Source of the DNA: Caldicoprobacter algeriensis
Lineage (GTDB): Bacteria; Bacillota; Clostridia; Caldicoprobacterales; Caldicoprobacteraceae
DNA: 64,000 bases
Direction of reading: 5' to 3'
Assembly: GCF_023838525.1 (NCBI RefSeq)
Contig: NZ_JAHUQD010000004.1
Span: 62,001-126,000 of the forward strand
Position 1 is the first letter of the stretch; each line of letters starts with the position of its first letter. Under the pieces are notes generated by a model that searched no databases, was not told where the DNA came from, and saw nothing but the letters and a program-made list of their open reading frames with translations. Made by a program: the position numbers and the translations under genes. Below are positions 1-7,415 of this stretch, piece by piece.

Positions 1-494
1 TCAGCCGGCGGCTCAACCTCAACTTCAAGCGATTCAGGCTTTTCGAAAGAGGCCTCTCTGCACTCAATGAGATTTATGCAGTAGCCCTTTATCCTATCAA
101 ACTCCTCTTTTGAAATATCGCCGCTTAAGACGATAACCTTAGCAGTACGGCACATAGGCCTCTCGCCTTTGGTCAAAAGCTGTATGCACTGGCTGGCCGA
201 ATCGGCCCTCTGGTCGTACTGCCCCGGCAGGTACTCTATGGCAAAGGCCTTTTCACCATCCCTCAAAGGGAGCTCTTCATCGTATACCACATCCACAGGT
301 GGCTCAGAAAATATAGTATTCCTGCACGCCATGTATTCTTCATCAGAGAGCCCCTGCACATCATAGCGGTTTATGACCCTGACGTACTTTAACCCTTTTA
401 TCCCCAGGTTGTACTTTAAATCCCTGTAAAGCGCTTGTGCCTCGATATCAAAACCTCTCTTTTTCTCAACGAATATTCGCCTTACTTTGCTCAT
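1..494 (-). CDS. purL: Phosphoribosylformylglycinamidine synthase, N-terminal part (cut by window edge)
   Basis: The reading frame starts at an ATG at 494 and runs off the left edge, giving about 164 residues that begin MSKVRRIFVEKKRGFDIEAQ. This matches the N-terminus of the long single-chain FGAM synthase of Clostridia (TIGR01857 type), which converts FGAR plus glutamine and ATP to FGAM in purine synthesis. Visible family features are the N-terminal PurS-like segment, the SEPPVD stretch near residue 70 and the YLPGQYDQRADSASQC segment, which is well conserved in this family. An AAGGAG ribosome site lies at 507-512 (minus strand). The glutaminase and ATP-binding parts are outside the window, so intactness cannot be judged. 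Confidence 0.88.
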   Translation of the reverse strand, partial: MSKVRRIFVEKKRGFDIEAQALYRDLKYNLGIKGLKYVRVINRYDVQGLSDEEYMACRNTIFSEPPVDVVYDEELPLRDGEKAFAIEYLPGQYDQRADSASQCIQLLTKGERPMCRTAKVIVLSGDISKEEFDRIKGYCINLIECREASFEKPESLEVEVEPPA

Positions 495-508
495 GGCTAT
501 CTTATCTC

Positions 509-548
509 CTTGAAAACCAATAATTTATCTTGAAAAACAATAATTTAT
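509..548. repeat. Tandem 20-bp direct repeat in the purL leader
   Basis: Two adjacent 20-bp copies, 509-528 and 529-548, differ at one base (CTTGAAAACCAATAATTTAT against CTTGAAAAACAATAATTTAT). The first copy overlaps the purL ribosome binding site. It may be a simple duplication in the 5' leader; no function is evident. Confidence 0.7.
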
Positions 549-679
549 CCCCTTAATGTAAAAATATTCCATAATATATCAATATCTACAACAGGATGAT
601 AGCACCACACATTCTGAACAATACAGTTAAATAATAACATAAAAATTCGGAATTTTAAATACTTTTTTTATAATTTTTC

Positions 680-790
680 TCATATTGTACGACATAGATG
701 CTGCTTGGTAATTTTCGCAAAGCTTATATTTTTTAGAGCAAAACCCTTGAACTCTTTTTTAAGACCTTTGACCTCCAAAATAGGCGCCAT
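680..790 (-). pseudogene. Remnant of an ABC transporter ATP-binding gene (first ~25 codons)
   Basis: One base after the stop of the GntR gene an ATG at 790 opens a 36-codon frame starting MAPILEVKGLKKEFKGFALK. The first 25 residues are a standard ABC ATPase N-terminus (strand 1, then the aromatic A-loop region KGFALKNISF). Homology then stops and a TGA follows at 680. There is no Walker A, signature motif or permease downstream, and purL begins about 190 bp further on. YtrA-type GntR genes normally head operons with an ABC ATPase and a permease, so this is best read as the stump left by a deletion. Confidence 0.72.
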
Positions 791-791
791 A

Positions 792-1166
792 CTATACCTC
801 CTCATAAAGTATTCTCAACATCTCCTGCATTTCCTCGAGGGTCAATTCTATGGTTTTGGCAGCATCCACCGCCTCAGCCAGTTTTTCTTCCACAATTTTC
901 AAGCGCATCTCTTTCAATAGCTCTTTATTTTGAGCCGCCACAAAAGAACCTTTTCCTTGAACCGTTACAATATATCCATCATTTTCTAATTCTTGATACG
1001 CCCTTTTCGTAGTGATAACGCTTATTTGCAGTTCCTTTGCCAGGCTTCTTATGGAGGGCAGCATATCCCCTTCTCTCAGTTCCCCTCGCATAATCATATT
1101 TTTAATCTGCCTTGCAATTTGCTCATAAATTGGCTCTTGTGAAGAATTTGAAATAACGATATTCAT
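792..1166 (-). CDS. GntR family (YtrA subfamily) transcriptional regulator
   Basis: A protein of 124 residues, the usual size for YtrA-type regulators. The N-terminal winged helix (about residues 7-75) contains PIYEQIARQIKNMI, GDMLPSIRSLAKELQIS and the wing segment IVTVQGKGSFVA. It is followed by a short helical dimerisation tail instead of a large effector domain. I chose the ATG at 1166 (MNIVISNSSQ) over the upstream in-frame start at 1259, because the extra 31 residues would be translated from the promoter and operator. An AGGAGTG ribosome site precedes it. Its expected partner ABC genes are missing apart from a stump directly downstream. Confidence 0.9.
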   Translation of the reverse strand: MNIVISNSSQEPIYEQIARQIKNMIMRGELREGDMLPSIRSLAKELQISVITTKRAYQELENDGYIVTVQGKGSFVAAQNKELLKEMRLKIVEEKLAEAVDAAKTIELTLEEMQEMLRILYEEV

Positions 1167-1198
1167 GCCCGGGCAATCACTCCTGTATATTAACATAT

Positions 1199-1241
1199 TA
1201 GTGTTTATATACAATATATACACTAAGAACAGTTTTGTCAA
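1199..1241 (-). promoter_or_regulatory. GntR promoter with embedded palindromic operator
   Basis: On the minus strand there is a TTGACA -35 box (1236-1241) and a TATATT -10 box (1213-1218) with exactly 17 bp between them. The -10 box sits inside a 27-bp imperfect palindrome (1199-1225) with arms TAGTGT and ACACTA. This fits autorepression by the GntR protein, as known for YtrA-type regulators. Confidence 0.72.
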
Positions 1242-1278
1242 TACTATATTCCTCAACACTTTTTATACCAAAGTAATC

Positions 1279-1947
1279 CTAAATTTTGGTAACCGTTATA
1301 TAATTTTTATTTTCCTTTGCCTTATAGAGGGCCTTATCCGCAGTTACAAAGAATTGCTCTATATCATCAATATCCGCTCTTTCGTCAATTGAGGCTATGC
1401 CAATGCTTACGGTTATGCTGCATGTAACCCCTTCACAGCAAAAACAATGCCCCTCTACCGCCTTCCTTATGGCATCCGCAATATTAAAGGCTTCATCTAT
1501 ATTGGTTTCAGGTAGAGCCATCACAAATTCCTCTCCGCCCCAGCGAGCGATAACATCATCTTCTCTTGCGTTATTTCGCAGAATATCGGCAAACTGCCGC
1601 AATACAAAATCCCCCACAACATGACCGTATGTATCGTTTACGCTTTTGAAGTCGTCAATATCAATGAGAAGCAGCGAAAAAGGCGGTTTTATCTTGTTGT
1701 TTGCTACCCTTTTGTAAAAATACCTTCTGCTGTACAGGCCGGTCAGCACGTCGGTATATGCCTCTTTATACAGATTATAAACCAAAACTCCTAAACACAC
1801 TTTGCTCACTATCTGAACTGTCATAATGAACATCCATATCAGGCTGTAATTTAAGGCGTACCTTTTGCCCATGAAAAGTACTATAAACCATGACGATAAG
1901 TCGGCCGATATTAAAACAACAACCAACTCATTGATTTTTCTCTTCAC
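1279..1947 (-). CDS. Membrane-anchored diguanylate cyclase (GGDEF domain)
   Basis: The N-terminal ~60 residues form two hydrophobic segments and are followed by a GGDEF domain from about residue 63 (YTDVLTGLYSRRYF) to the C-terminus. The active loop reads RWGGEEF, a functional GGEEF signature, and the metal-binding LLLIDIDDFKSVND strand is intact. This predicts synthesis of c-di-GMP from two GTP at the membrane. No RxxD inhibitory site is obvious before the GGEEF loop. The GTG at 1947 has AAAGGTGG five bases upstream and is preferred to the GTG at 1956. The gene overlaps the end of the Spo0E-like gene by 20 nt, so the two are likely co-translated. Confidence 0.88.
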   Translation of the reverse strand: MKRKINELVVVLISADLSSWFIVLFMGKRYALNYSLIWMFIMTVQIVSKVCLGVLVYNLYKEAYTDVLTGLYSRRYFYKRVANNKIKPPFSLLLIDIDDFKSVNDTYGHVVGDFVLRQFADILRNNAREDDVIARWGGEEFVMALPETNIDEAFNIADAIRKAVEGHCFCCEGVTCSITVSIGIASIDERADIDDIEQFFVTADKALYKAKENKNYITVTKI

Positions 1948-2104
1948 TAAATCCACCTTTTAAACCCCCATATTCTATATAGTACTTTACAATGTACTGG
2001 TCTATCCTCTGGCTTATTTTAAAAATAATTTCCTTACTCATATTCATTTCAATGGCGTTATTCAGTATATTTCTGGCTATTTCGATGCTGGTCTTTGTAT
2101 CCAT
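1928..2104 (-). CDS. Spo0E-like aspartyl-phosphate phosphatase family peptide
   Basis: A 58-residue protein starting MDTKTSIEIARNILNNAIEM. It is predicted to form the two-helix hairpin of the Spo0E family: the first helix holds the I..AR..L pattern, and the second holds ISQRIDQYIVKYY, which matches the family signature S-Q-x-[LI]-D-x-x-I-x-x-Y. Family members dephosphorylate Spo0A~P and so restrain sporulation. The ATG at 2104 is preferred to that at 2134, which has no ribosome site. Its end overlaps the diguanylate cyclase start, linking a phosphorelay modulator with a c-di-GMP enzyme. Confidence 0.75.
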   Translation of the reverse strand: MDTKTSIEIARNILNNAIEMNMSKEIIFKISQRIDQYIVKYYIEYGGLKGGFSEEKNQ

Positions 2105-2247
2105 GTGACCACCCCGCCAATAACCATCATGCATAATTTTACATTATATATGGGCTAATTGGCAATTATAAAAATATACAACTTGCAAATTCAGATAAGC
2201 CGCAGAATTCGGTAAAGTAAGAGTATATAAGCTTGGGAGTGAACAAA

Positions 2248-2628
2248 ATGGCAAACAAAAAAGAAATAGATAACAAAGCAATTGGTCAAAGGATACGTGA
2301 TGAAAGGAAAAAACTTGGGCTTTCAAGAGAGGAATTTGCAGAAATTATCGGGCTTTCTGACTATTATGTTGGTCAGTTGGAACGAGGCGAAAGGCAAATG
2401 AGCCTGCCGGTTTTGGTGAAAATAGCAAACTGTTTACATATTTCTTTGGATTACCTCATTTTCGGTAAAATTTCTAATGCCGAACCTTCTGTTAATGAGC
2501 CTTGCGATAATTACACAAGCCAAAGTGATGAAGAGCTAAATGAGCTGCTTGGCAAGTGTTCTTCTAAAGAGCTTGAGCTAATTAAAAAGCTTATAAAGGT
2601 GATTCTTCCATATGTTAACATAGAATGA
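2248..2628 (+). CDS. XRE family helix-turn-helix transcriptional regulator
   Basis: A 126-residue protein. Residues ~12-70 are a Cro/CI-type HTH (GQRIRDERKKLGLSREEFAE, then YYVGQLERGERQMSLPVL and the LDYLIFG ending typical of SinR/XRE repressors). The C-terminal ~55 residues are acidic and helical (LIKKLIKVILPYV), probably for oligomerisation. The ATG at 2248 has GGGAGTG seven bases upstream; the TTG at 2233 is less likely. It is transcribed alone, divergent from the Spo0E-like gene. The target is unknown. Confidence 0.87.
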   Translation: MANKKEIDNKAIGQRIRDERKKLGLSREEFAEIIGLSDYYVGQLERGERQMSLPVLVKIANCLHISLDYLIFGKISNAEPSVNEPCDNYTSQSDEELNELLGKCSSKELELIKKLIKVILPYVNIE

Positions 2629-2800
2629 TTTGTCCTACACAACAATACTCATGCGTTCGGTGCTTCTATTTTACAAAAGAATATTTTGAAAGTATTTCTT
2701 TATTATAATCTGCCCTTGGGTAATGGTTCCCCCTACTAAGCCCACTGCGTACTTTCACTGCCAAGTGGTCATCCGTTATCGGAGGCATTAAAAAGCTAAA

Positions 2801-2832
2801 AAAACAGGTAGGCGTTTTACCCTACCTGTTTT
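2801..2832 (-). terminator. Rho-independent terminator of the histidine kinase operon
   Basis: A perfect 12-bp stem (2801-2812 with 2821-2832, arm AAAACAGGTAGG) is followed on the minus strand by a T-rich run. It overlaps the stop codon of the kinase gene. Confidence 0.85.
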
Positions 2833-4211
2833 GGCAATGATACTATAAATTCCGTCCCTTCATTTATCCTGCTATTTGCTCGTATTGTCCCCTTATGTGC
2901 CTCAATAATGGCTTTGGCTATCGTAAGCCCGATTCCTGCTCCCCCCGTTAGCCTGTTTCTCGATTTATCAGCACGATAAAAGCGTTCAAAGATATATGGT
3001 AAATCCTCTGGCGAGATGCCTTCCCCGGTATCCTTAACGATAATATTAATCACATCGCCGCTATCTTCTACTCTAACCTCAACCCTTCCTCCCTCGGGAG
3101 TATATTTCACTGCATTGGATAAAAGATTTATAATTACCTGAGTTATTTTATCCTTATCAGCAAAAACGATCTCTCTCTGCCCATAAAATCTGATATCCAA
3201 TCGCTTGTTTATAAAGTCCATTTCAAAGTTCTTGATAATATGTCGAATAAGCTCTGAAACATCAAAGCGTGTTTTGTTAAGGATAAGATTTTCACTTTCA
3301 TATTTTGCCAGCTTTTCAAGGTCGCCTACCAGCCTGCTTATTCTAACAATCTCCTCATGGCAACTTTTAAGCCTATCAATATCAGGTTCCCACACTCCAT
3401 CAATCATTGCTTCCATATGGCTCTGGAGCGTAGCAAGAGGAGTTCTCAATTCATGTGCTACATCAGCTGTAAGCCTTTTCCTCAGCATCTCCTGCTTTTC
3501 TAGCGTTTCAGCTAGATCGTTTATCGTCTTGGTAAGCTGAGAAATCTCCTTTATACTTGACTTCTCGGTAATTCTGTCCTGATAATATCCTTTGGAAATC
3601 TTGTGGGCAGCTTCAATGACCCTTGAAATCGGCGTACTCAATCTTTTTGACATAAATGCAGCTATAAACAGCGATAAGAAGAGGGAAATTATTCCTACGC
3701 CGACAAACAACCGATTTAAAGTATTAATAAAAGCAAGATCATTGTCATTAAAATAATACGGGCCGTAATATCCGATTTCAACCCTTCCAACTTCACTCAA
3801 ATTATATGTGACAGGATATTTATCCTCCACATAACCCCCCTCCCAGTTTGGATAGCGGCTGGCCATATTACGAGCCATATGCTCGAGCATCTGCTGGCAC
3901 AACCCATTGTTATGCGTCATCGCATCCCATATTACTTTCCCGCCAGAATCAACAACCTTTATTATCATACCCTGCTCCAGGGCATTTATACCAATATTCT
4001 CTATGACATCTGTATTCCATCTCCCACCCGGCTTATACTGCTGGCTGATCAGAAAAACAATTTCCTTGTTTTTTCGCTCTTGATTTTCTATAACATATTC
4101 CTTGAACTGCTTTTCAAGGAACAAGTTAGTGAGCACACTAGTCAAAAATACACAAACTATGACTACTGAAACATAAGATAAAGACAATTTAGTCCTCAAA
4201 CTGTATTTCAT
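2817..4211 (-). CDS. Sensor histidine kinase
   Basis: A 464-residue membrane kinase. Transmembrane segments lie at about residues 9-31 and 166-187 and flank an extracellular sensor of about 130 residues. A HAMP linker follows, then the HisKA dimerisation domain with the phosphorylated His in DVAHELRTPLA (His253). The ATPase domain shows an N box (NLLSNAVKYTP), G1 (DTGEGI) and G2 (GGAGIGLTIAK). The ATG at 4211 is chosen because it follows the regulator stop codon by one base. The stimulus is not readable from sequence; the next gene downstream on the chromosome side is a metal-handling fusion protein, so a metal or envelope signal is possible. Confidence 0.92.
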   Translation of the reverse strand: MKYSLRTKLSLSYVSVVIVCVFLTSVLTNLFLEKQFKEYVIENQERKNKEIVFLISQQYKPGGRWNTDVIENIGINALEQGMIIKVVDSGGKVIWDAMTHNNGLCQQMLEHMARNMASRYPNWEGGYVEDKYPVTYNLSEVGRVEIGYYGPYYFNDNDLAFINTLNRLFVGVGIISLFLSLFIAAFMSKRLSTPISRVIEAAHKISKGYYQDRITEKSSIKEISQLTKTINDLAETLEKQEMLRKRLTADVAHELRTPLATLQSHMEAMIDGVWEPDIDRLKSCHEEIVRISRLVGDLEKLAKYESENLILNKTRFDVSELIRHIIKNFEMDFINKRLDIRFYGQREIVFADKDKITQVIINLLSNAVKYTPEGGRVEVRVEDSGDVINIIVKDTGEGISPEDLPYIFERFYRADKSRNRLTGGAGIGLTIAKAIIEAHKGTIRANSRINEGTEFIVSLPKQVG

Positions 4212-4212
4212 A

Positions 4213-4914
4213 TTATTCACCACCAAACCGATAGCCTGTTCCATAAACTGTTAAAATGTACTTTGGATTTTTGGGGTCCGACTCAATTTTTTGCCTTATA
4301 TTCTTTATATGAGCATCGATGGTCCTGTCATAACCATCAAAATCATCTCCAAATGCCATAGATATAAGTTCCTCCCTTGTAAAGGTCTTATCGGGATATT
4401 TAATCATCGTCATAAGCAGCTTGTATTCACTGGGGGTCAAATTAACAGTGTTTCCATTCTTCTTTACCTCATATTTCAAAGTATCGATCACCAGATCGCC
4501 GTTATTAAAGGATATGACGCTGGATAGAGGAACAGGATCATCGCTCACTCTCCTTAATACCGCTTCAACCCTTGCCACCAATTGCCTCAGGCTGAATGGC
4601 TTTGTAACATAATCATCGGCACCAATATTCAATCCTCTTAAAATATCCTCTTCATCAACCTTTGCGGTCAGCATGATGATAGGTACCCTTGATTTCCTCC
4701 TTATCATTTGGCAAATCTCCTCGCCGGGTATATCAGGGAGCATTAAATCCAAAATGATCAGACACGGATTTACTTTTTCAAATTTATCCAAAGCATCCTT
4801 GCCGTTATATGCCACATCGACGGAATACCCCCTGTTTTCCAAATAGGACTTGACAACTTCAACAATCTTGACCTCATCATCCACTACAAGGATCTTTTTC
4901 ACACTAGCAATCAT
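4213..4914 (-). CDS. OmpR/PhoB family response regulator
   Basis: A 233-residue protein with a receiver domain (acidic pair D12-D13, phosphorylatable Asp56 in LIILDLMLP, the Thr of MLTAK and the Lys of VTKPF). A C-terminal winged helix follows (LTPSEYKLLMTMI, DRTIDAHIKNIRQKIE, YGTGYRFGGE). It pairs with the kinase encoded one base downstream. A strong AAGGAGG ribosome site precedes the ATG at 4914. Confidence 0.95.
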   Translation of the reverse strand: MIASVKKILVVDDEVKIVEVVKSYLENRGYSVDVAYNGKDALDKFEKVNPCLIILDLMLPDIPGEEICQMIRRKSRVPIIMLTAKVDEEDILRGLNIGADDYVTKPFSLRQLVARVEAVLRRVSDDPVPLSSVISFNNGDLVIDTLKYEVKKNGNTVNLTPSEYKLLMTMIKYPDKTFTREELISMAFGDDFDGYDRTIDAHIKNIRQKIESDPKNPKYILTVYGTGYRFGGE

Positions 4915-5023
4915 TTTTTCCTCCTTGCGAGTAAATTCGTTGATGGATATAAAATATTATATCACCTACACGGTGGTTGCCACAAAAGATTCTTATCTCA
5001 ATCGTTAAACCTTAAACAAAAAA

Positions 5024-5040
5024 GCTCCTCCTACAGGAGC
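5024..5040 (-). terminator. Terminator of the HMA-TauE/SafE fusion gene
   Basis: Minus-strand hairpin GCTCCT/AGGAGC with a 5-nt loop followed by TTTTTT, about 45 bp after the stop at 5084. Confidence 0.8.
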
Positions 5041-5083
5041 ATTATAGATTTCATCACCAACCGCAACTACAATATCCATTTTT

Positions 5084-6937
5084 TCATATTCCGCAACAGC
5101 CACCAGCACCTCTTGCAGGTCTGTACCTTTCGATTTCTTTCTTTATAGCATCCATATCGATATTATTTATATCATCCACAACCTTAACATAACCATTTAA
5201 CATCCCCATCCAGCAACTAAAGGTAAAATCGCTCTCGGGGACAAATTGAAGCTCATTTTTCCCCTCTTTCAACGACACTCTTGCGTTGTATGCAGGGAAG
5301 ATCAGCATATTGTTGCAAGTGTTTAATTGTTCCCCGTTGATTGTCCATATTGTTTGGATTCCCTTTTGAACCACAATAACCGCCGGTGAAAACCCGTAAT
5401 CATTTACATCCATGCTTACATATTGCACGCCATCTTTAATTTCTCCTATGGCTATTTCATCGGTGGGTATCCTTCCGCCGGCAAATTTAGTGGCTTTTGA
5501 ACCAGCCGCACAACATCCTCCACCGACTGCCCCTGATGTTGAGCCATCAGAATCCTGTATATCTTTTTTGGATACTTTACTGATATCCGATACTACCTTT
5601 ATATTGCTTCTAATCATCCCCATCCAGCAGGTATATACTATATTGCCTTCTTCCGTAGGAGTAAACTCGATAATATTATCCCCTGGAACCAGTTCTTTCT
5701 GTATATTATATTTGGGAATGATCAAGGGATTATTACATCCATTCAAGTCTTTCTCTTCAACCCGTATTGTCCACCTTACCGGAATGCCTTTCTGGACGAC
5801 TATGGGCGAATAACTATATGAACCAATTTGAGAAGTGACCACCTGCACATCTCCTTCTATTTTAGCAATATTTCCTGATTCAGATGAAGCAAAGGCAATA
5901 TTAACTCCAGATAAACTCAACCCCCTGTTTACCATAACCACACCAAGAATTATTACCAGCATAGCGCTTACTTTCATCATCTTGTGTGTAAATCTTCTGC
6001 TCAGCAGCGAGCTGATGGCACCAAAGCCAAATATCAATGGTACAGTCCCAAGGCTGAATAGAAACATGGATGCTGCCCCCGCCACAAAACTACCCGTACC
6101 TAAAGCATAGATCTGCATTGCCTGAAGTGGACCACATGGCATTAGACCGTTCAGCAATCCTATATAGAATGGACCATATTTGCCCGCACCTTTGTAGATT
6201 TTATTACCAAAAATCCTGGGCATTCTGGGATTTAATTTCCTAAGCCATGGAAATACATTCAGCATATTTAACCCCATAATGACCATAAACACACCGGAGA
6301 GGATTGCCACAATCCCCTTTGCAGCACCGGAAAAGCTTATAACCGAACCCAGTGCCCCCACGATACCCCCAACAATGGTATAGGATACAACTCTTCCAGA
6401 ATTATACAACAAACTGGGTTTAAGCCTGGAAAACTTACTCGAATCGCCGTCCTCAGATTTATAGGAAACACACTGGGACAGGTTGATTCCACCGCACATT
6501 GCTATACAGTGTAGTGAAGTCAACAAACCCATTACAAAAAGTATTCCGTATCCCATTGACTGGTTGACCTCAGGTACAAAATTAAAGCCAATTGTGTTCT
6601 TTATAATAAAATAGAGAGCAAACAGGATAATTCCTATACCCAGAAACTGGTTTACAGTCATTTTATCTTCAGATGCTTTCTTTGCATCGGTTCCTGATAC
6701 AATCTGTTCTCCTGCTTTATTTTTTACCTGGTAGTGCAGTTTTTCTATAGCCTCAATTATTTTATCCAGGCTTACCACATTTGCATCATAGGTAACATAA
6801 ACGCTGGAACTGCTGAGGGTAGCCCTAACATCTACTACACCTTCGAGCTTCTTTAAAGCATTCTCTATTCTCATTTCACAGCTTGTACAGGTCATTCCTT
6901 CTATTTTTAGAATTTTACGTATCAACCCCTGCTTCAT
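5084..6937 (-). CDS. HMA - TauE/SafE-like membrane - double cupredoxin-like fusion protein (metal handling)
   Basis: 617 residues. Residues 8-72 form a heavy-metal-associated domain with the metal site MTCTSC (Cys17, Cys20). Residues ~97-345 are hydrophobic and match the SafE/UreH/DsbD-like transporter family, including SLHCIAMCGG (Cys144, Cys148) and GLMPCGP (Cys268). Two related domains follow at ~360-450 and ~500-588, each with a WTI strand, a CNN...P.YN segment and an F/V-x-C-W-M-G-M motif (Cys401/Cys437 and Cys541/Cys575). The layout resembles cupredoxins, with Cys and Met where His is usual. Cys-Cys pairs occur in the glycine-rich linker (475-476) and at the C-terminus. A role in copper or other soft-metal sequestration or export at the membrane is inferred; similar proteins are annotated as heavy-metal transport/detoxification proteins. 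GGAGG precedes the ATG. Confidence 0.8.
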   Translation of the reverse strand: MKQGLIRKILKIEGMTCTSCEMRIENALKKLEGVVDVRATLSSSSVYVTYDANVVSLDKIIEAIEKLHYQVKNKAGEQIVSGTDAKKASEDKMTVNQFLGIGIILFALYFIIKNTIGFNFVPEVNQSMGYGILFVMGLLTSLHCIAMCGGINLSQCVSYKSEDGDSSKFSRLKPSLLYNSGRVVSYTIVGGIVGALGSVISFSGAAKGIVAILSGVFMVIMGLNMLNVFPWLRKLNPRMPRIFGNKIYKGAGKYGPFYIGLLNGLMPCGPLQAMQIYALGTGSFVAGAASMFLFSLGTVPLIFGFGAISSLLSRRFTHKMMKVSAMLVIILGVVMVNRGLSLSGVNIAFASSESGNIAKIEGDVQVVTSQIGSYSYSPIVVQKGIPVRWTIRVEEKDLNGCNNPLIIPKYNIQKELVPGDNIIEFTPTEEGNIVYTCWMGMIRSNIKVVSDISKVSKKDIQDSDGSTSGAVGGGCCAAGSKATKFAGGRIPTDEIAIGEIKDGVQYVSMDVNDYGFSPAVIVVQKGIQTIWTINGEQLNTCNNMLIFPAYNARVSLKEGKNELQFVPESDFTFSCWMGMLNGYVKVVDDINNIDMDAIKKEIERYRPARGAGGCCGI

Positions 6938-7157
6938 CGTTGCATACCTCCATACACAAAATTATCCAGAAAGCATTTTATACTTTTATTTTGCTTTTTA
7001 TACAGTTTAATTGTACCACTTAAATATGAAAATTTTATGAAGATCGGCGATTCAATTAAATATTAAGAAGGCTTAAATGGAAGTCGCGGGGTTGCTTTTC
7101 ACAAGATATTCACATTTACCTGATATAATAAACGATGTGGATAATACCGCCATATTA

Positions 7158-7186
7158 TTGTCTTTGGTATGACCTATGTATATAGT
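7158..7186 (+). promoter_or_regulatory. Sigma-A-like promoter of the LDCC gene
   Basis: TTGTCT (7158-7163), a 17-bp spacer and TATAGT (7181-7186), about 35 bp upstream of the small gene's start. Confidence 0.55.
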
Positions 7187-7222
7187 TCAATACAATAGTT
7201 TTATGGAAAGGTGGTACCTCAT

Positions 7223-7351
7223 ATGCTTAAATGGATTAGAAAATTTCTTCAAAAACTAGCCAAAGAAAACAATGAGGTCTTCCATGGTCAAAGGCTGGAC
7301 TGCTGTGATTTAAACCGACAAAATAATGCACAAAAGAAGTATAAGAAATAA
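7223..7351 (+). CDS. LDCC-motif small putative metal-binding protein
   Basis: A 42-codon gene below usual size cut-offs, with AAGGTGG ahead of the ATG. The product begins MLKWIRKFLQKLAKENNEVF, a basic amphipathic helix, and carries GQRLDCCDLNRQN near residues 25-37. The L-D-C-C motif defines a family of ~40-residue clostridial proteins described as putative metal binding. It has its own promoter and a strong terminator and lies beside the HMA fusion gene, which also has Cys-Cys pairs. Function is unproven. Confidence 0.7.
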   Translation: MLKWIRKFLQKLAKENNEVFHGQRLDCCDLNRQNNAQKKYKK

Positions 7352-7383
7352 CAAAAACCATTTCAGACAAACTCTACCCAATC

Positions 7384-7413
7384 AAAAAGACGGCCCTTTC
7401 GGGCCGTCTTTTT
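7384..7413. terminator. Bidirectional terminator
   Basis: A stem of 13 bp (AAAAAGACGGCCC with its complement) and a short loop, with A and T runs on both sides. It serves the small LDCC gene on the plus strand and the NlpC gene on the minus strand. Confidence 0.9.
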
Positions 7414-7415
7414 AT

